Of a DNA stretch of 24,791 nt, positions 22,203-24,791 are shown one piece after another. The translations under genes and the position numbers were made by a program. The notes below the pieces were generated by a model. The model was not told the DNA's origin and ran no database searches. It worked only from the letters and a program-made list of their open reading frames with translations. Every line of letters starts with the position of its first letter. Position 1 is the stretch's first letter. The stretch is from Guyanagaster necrorhizus. Lineage: Eukaryota; Basidiomycota; Agaricomycetes; Agaricales; Physalacriaceae. The DNA is taken from positions 4,247 to 29,037 of the forward strand of contig NW_025064946.1 in the NCBI RefSeq assembly GCF_019112545.1, read 5' to 3'.

Positions 22203-23554
22203 AGTGCTAGATCCAGCATCATCTGATCTAGAGCAAGGAGAAGGCTGCCACCTTTATCATTGCTCCTCAAGAGCCTCTTCTCTTGCTGCTTTCACCATCA
22301 CTGCTCTGTGATATTGGCAGAAGTTTTGATAGAATCAGGGTCAGAGGAAAAGCATTGCAATGCACCTATCCAGAAGTTGCTTGAGATCTCTAGTGAGATC
22401 AATGTGCTCTTCATCACCTCTAAGGTCTTCCCTCATACTAGGTAGGTCTCCATTCTGGTGTAGAATATCATCAGTATCAGTGATAGAATCAGTCCTGTAT
22501 GATAACAGACAGTTGTTATTGAGGTCGAGCAACACTCATCTGTGGATATTGTCTGCATAGATGATGCCCTTAGAGGCTGCAGCCCAAGGATTATAGTCTG
22601 GATCATCAGAGGTACTGGATTCTCTGAATGGAGTAGAGGAATCAACAAGTGTGTAATTAATAGTAGAGGTTCCAGAGCTCTCTAAGCCTCTCTTCCAGTC
22701 ATGTCACTCTCAAGATCAGAGATACCATCTGAAGAGAGTGTCCTCCTGAGCAGTCTTATACTCAATGCATATCTGCTTCTGGATATACTCAGCAAGAGAG
22801 TCATCACATTGAATTTTGTCCTCTGAAAGGAGGACTGGGTCAATAGGGTCAGTTGATTGTACTGGACTTAGTGGACTTGGTATGCTTCTTGCTCTGTGAG
22901 TCTCATGGCATCTCTGGCACTGCTCTATTCACCACCAGTATCTGTCTTTACTGATGTGATAATCATAGGCAGGATCATCAGTTCTGATGATCCCTGTTCT
23001 GTTCTCCTTGCTGTCTGTACTTTGGTTCCTGACATAAAGCTCAGCAGAGATGCTCTCCCTGCTTTCTGTCAGTGTTGCAAATAGTGATCCATAGTTGCTG
23101 TTGGATGGGGGACTTCCATTCTCTCAAGCCATTCCAGAGGCATCAAGAGAGTCTCTGGCATGATATCCAATGCTGGGCTCAGAGAATACAGTTGAGAGGG
23201 TGGCCCTTGTCATATGGATGCTGCTGGAGATATCTGAATGTTTGACATGTGGAATTAGCATGTTGGTTCTTGGTCTCTGAAACCCTATAGCCCAAGAGTT
23301 GCTATTGTCTTGGATGATTGCTATTGGGAGTCTTGGCAGGTATCAGTGCTCTTCTTCTTCCCAAAGACACTGCAGATACACATTTCCAGAGTTGGTTTCA
23401 GATACAGTTTCTTCTGAGAGCTAGAAGAACTGTCAGACAGAGGGAGGGATGTCATAGAGGAGGAGGTTGAGAGTGACATTTCATAGAACATATCAAATAT
23501 GCTGGAATTGCTGATAATGACAGATAGCTCAGACAGTGATTGATTGGCATCCAT
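20378..23554 (-). pseudogene. gypsy-2 Gag with long N-terminal extension
   Basis: One frame runs from ATG at 23554 (MDANQSLSELSV) to TGA at 20380-20378, 1,059 codons with no net frameshift but many stops. The first ~670 codons are Ser-rich and acidic, with no domain I recognise. A retrotransposon Gag capsid-like region follows at about 21240-20850 ('YFQVFVSYFLLDMYKM', 'KMADKLATEYFDKLKQLEK'), then an intact CCHC zinc knuckle at 20545-20504 (CFNCGQKSHMVWDC). The start was chosen because it is a true ATG 168 bp downstream of the 5' LTR and begins the longest frame collinear with the knuckle. Fungal gypsy Gags are more often 300-600 residues, so the length is unusual. Confidence 0.82.
22172..22202. 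repeat. GCT triplet repeat in gypsy-2 gag
   Basis: About ten GCT/CTG triplets with one GTT interruption encode a polyserine tract (SSSSNSSSSS) on the minus strand. The repeat is in frame. Gypsy-1 has Ser-rich sequence at the matching place but no triplet array. Confidence 0.9.
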
Positions 23555-23708
23555 AATACAGCTATATGATCATTAATAATTCTAATAATATTCCAATGAT
23601 AGAAGCAAGGAGTTTGAAGAACTCATGGTCAAAGTTTGGGTCTGATGGATTGATTGAGAGAGGCATTCAGTTTCTCAGCACAACTGGGCTTGAGAAAGAG
23701 AAGCTAGA

Positions 23709-23721
23709 AGCTTTGAGCTAA
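23709..23721 (-). promoter_or_regulatory. gypsy-2 self-primer-binding site
   Basis: One base inside the 5' LTR the minus strand reads TTAGCTCAAAGCT. It lacks the TGG that begins a tRNA primer site. It is instead complementary to the presumed 5' end of the element's RNA: 13 of 13 bases with the gypsy-1 LTR motif (11840-11852) and 11 of 13 with gypsy-2's own (23877-23889), the two mismatches falling on what was probably a CpG. Tf1 and sushi elements prime in this way. The remainder of the leader (23555-23708) shows nothing else I can name. Confidence 0.7.
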
Positions 23722-23722
23722 T

Positions 23723-24192
23723 TGTTAAGCTCAAATGACATATGATCTAAACATGTAATAAACTGACACTATCTCACACTTCAGACAATGATGTCAGAAT
23801 TCACTTGATGTGTTATATGGCTCTGTATCTCAAAGCCTTTAGATTGGCTCAAGATAAGATGGTAGAAGAATAAACTTTAGCTTGAAGCTGGAGATACTAC
23901 AGCAAGAGCTATGCTATTTATATATCAGTTGCCATCCATTCTATAGATATAACTATCTAATTGTGCATTCTGATATTATAGAGCATTTTTTCCAGTGTCA
24001 TTAAGCTACCTACAAAAGGATATTGTCTGTTATTGAGTGATTACTATTGCATCAAAGGATAATGACTGACTAAGTGTTGTTGTAATGACTAAGCATGTCC
24101 CATGGTCCTAAGCACTGGTCTGAGCACTCTGACTAAGTGAAAATAAGGGTTAATCCCTCAAATGAAAGACAAAAATAAGGAAAATCATAACA
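23723..24192 (-). repeat. gypsy-2 5' LTR with promoter
   Basis: On the + strand it runs from TGTTAAGC to ATCATAACA, keeping the TGTTA/TAACA inverted ends. On the minus strand TATATAA at 23924-23918 lies 35 bp upstream of AGCTTCAAGCTAA (23889-23877), a fitting distance between TATA box and RNA start. Sequence downstream of that point in the LTR would be R and U5. Confidence 0.95.
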
Positions 24193-24197
24193 CATAT
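24193..24197. repeat. target-site duplication CATAT, right of gypsy-2
   Basis: It follows the TAACA end of the element and matches 15904-15908 exactly. Joining the two flanks at this point gives the pre-insertion sequence. Confidence 0.92.
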
Positions 24198-24537
24198 CAT
24201 GCTGTATCTATTCTGGAAAAGATGCAAGCATGACTTGAGTGATTTTTATTTTTGCATCAGTTACAACTAATAATCTTGTTGACATTCAAGAGTTGACATA
24301 AACTCTTAGCCTTTGGATGGGTGCTATGAGCATCCAATGGAGATCAAGGTCATTTGTGATGGGTTCACTCATGAGCATGAGAACTGGTGATGTGCTGAGT
24401 AATGGCTAAGCAACTAAGAGAGGCAAATGAGGAATGAGCTCTCAAACACCAACACCTAACCATTCAATGCATAATCACTAATACAGATGAGTTCAGGCAG
24501 TTTGAGTATGATAGAAACACTCTGCAGACTCAGATAA
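24198..24537. other. CpG-free flank of gypsy-2, nothing assigned
   Basis: No CpG, no coherent reading frame and no repeat were recognised. It was contiguous with 15903 before gypsy-2 inserted, so it may be the LINE 5' end or the DNA the LINE landed in. Confidence 0.5.
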
Positions 24538-24791
24538 ATCAAATATAAAGATGTAAAAATAGTTTATTTAAGGCTAGTCTGTGTCCTAAGATGCAATACT
24601 TGCAAGGGTGGTGTTAGGAACGTGCCAATCAAGTGGGCTTGAGTGCATGCACGGAGTCCGGTGGAGTGCATGGGCATTGATGAAGCTATTGGCAACGTCA
24701 CCCTTGAGTTGGAGCCCAAGGATCTGGATGGACAGAACGGAGTTCTGTCAGAGAAGTGAACAGGAGTATCCTTTAGAGCGGAATCTGACAG
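24538..24791 (+). pseudogene. unrecognised coding-like segment at the window end
   Basis: One + frame is open from 24538 to the window edge apart from TGA at 24640-24642 and 24757-24759. It reads 'LRCNTCKGGVRNVPIKWA', then, after the first stop, 'GIDEAIGNVTLELEPKDLD' and, after the second, 'TGVSFRAESD'. Both TGA could come from CGA (Arg). A different + frame is fully open from 24590 to 24791, so the true frame is uncertain. From 24621 on CpG returns (six sites in 171 bp), unlike the rest of the window. I do not recognise the product; it could be another repeat, a gene fragment or the edge of unique DNA. Confidence 0.3.

Larger units (their letters stand above)
15909..24192 (-). mobile_element. 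gypsy-2: complete Ty3/gypsy chromovirus, degenerate
   Basis: The element is 8,284 bp long, with two 470-bp LTRs, leader with primer site, gag, pol ending in a chromodomain, polypurine tract and a perfect CATAT target duplication. It is in the opposite orientation to gypsy-1, so the two same-family copies converge on the LINE between them. Gag keeps one frame over 1,059 codons; Pol keeps one frame for about 3 kb until an 11-bp deletion near 17131. Damage is therefore nearly all point substitution. Roughly 54 of 470 LTR positions differ, with about three transversions by hand count. Confidence 0.95.

Noticed and set aside
1..24600. Reassigned genetic code (TGA read as Trp or Arg)
   Set aside because: TGA stands at both Trp and Arg positions, and TAA and TAG also interrupt the same frames, so mutation explains the stops better.
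24590..24791. Fully open 67-codon frame to the window edge
   Set aside because: Another frame over the same bases looks more protein-like despite two TGA. Without more sequence neither can be called a gene.

Overview
The window is a transposon graveyard from a filamentous fungus, most likely a basidiomycete. That placement rests on the types of elements and on protein motifs I recognise; no host gene is visible to confirm it. Nearly every base from 1 to about 24,600 belongs to decayed mobile elements. No intact cellular gene, tRNA, rRNA or CRISPR array was found.

Layout: (1) 1-309, the C-terminal end of a pogo/Tigger-like DDE transposase on the + strand. (2) 321-5360, a near full-length Ty1/copia LTR retrotransposon on the - strand, with a single Gag-Pol frame of 1,494 codons broken by about 22 stops and no net frameshift. 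(3) 5361-12006, a 5'-truncated Ty3/gypsy chromovirus on the + strand (gypsy-1), with gag, pol, chromodomain and 3' LTR. (4) 12007-15903, a LINE on the - strand with an APE-type endonuclease and a reverse transcriptase; its 3' end is cut off by the gypsy-1 LTR. (5) 15909-24192, a complete gypsy chromovirus of the same family on the - strand (gypsy-2), with two 470-bp LTRs and a perfect 5-bp target duplication CATAT. (6) 24198-24791, flanking DNA whose last ~170 bp differs in base composition.

The main signal is compositional. Reading by eye I found only three CpG dinucleotides in the first 24.6 kb, then six in the last 171 bp. The decay is almost all transitions: Arg codons have become Cys, Trp, His, Gln or stop, indels are rare, and paired LTRs differ by reciprocal CA/TG changes at the same sites. 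This fits C-to-T mutation focused on CpG, through methylation and deamination or a CpG-directed RIP-like process. The same pattern can explain why both gypsy copies carry Asp-to-Asn changes at the same three catalytic positions (protease, reverse transcriptase, integrase).

Gypsy-2 also preserves the parts of a self-primed replication cycle. A 13-nt sequence next to the 5' LTR is complementary to the presumed start of the element's own RNA, as in Tf1/sushi elements. Gag and Pol sit in a -1 frame relation that both copies share. I found no new cellular defence or metabolic system; the best candidates for something undescribed are the extreme CpG erasure and the self-priming chromovirus family.
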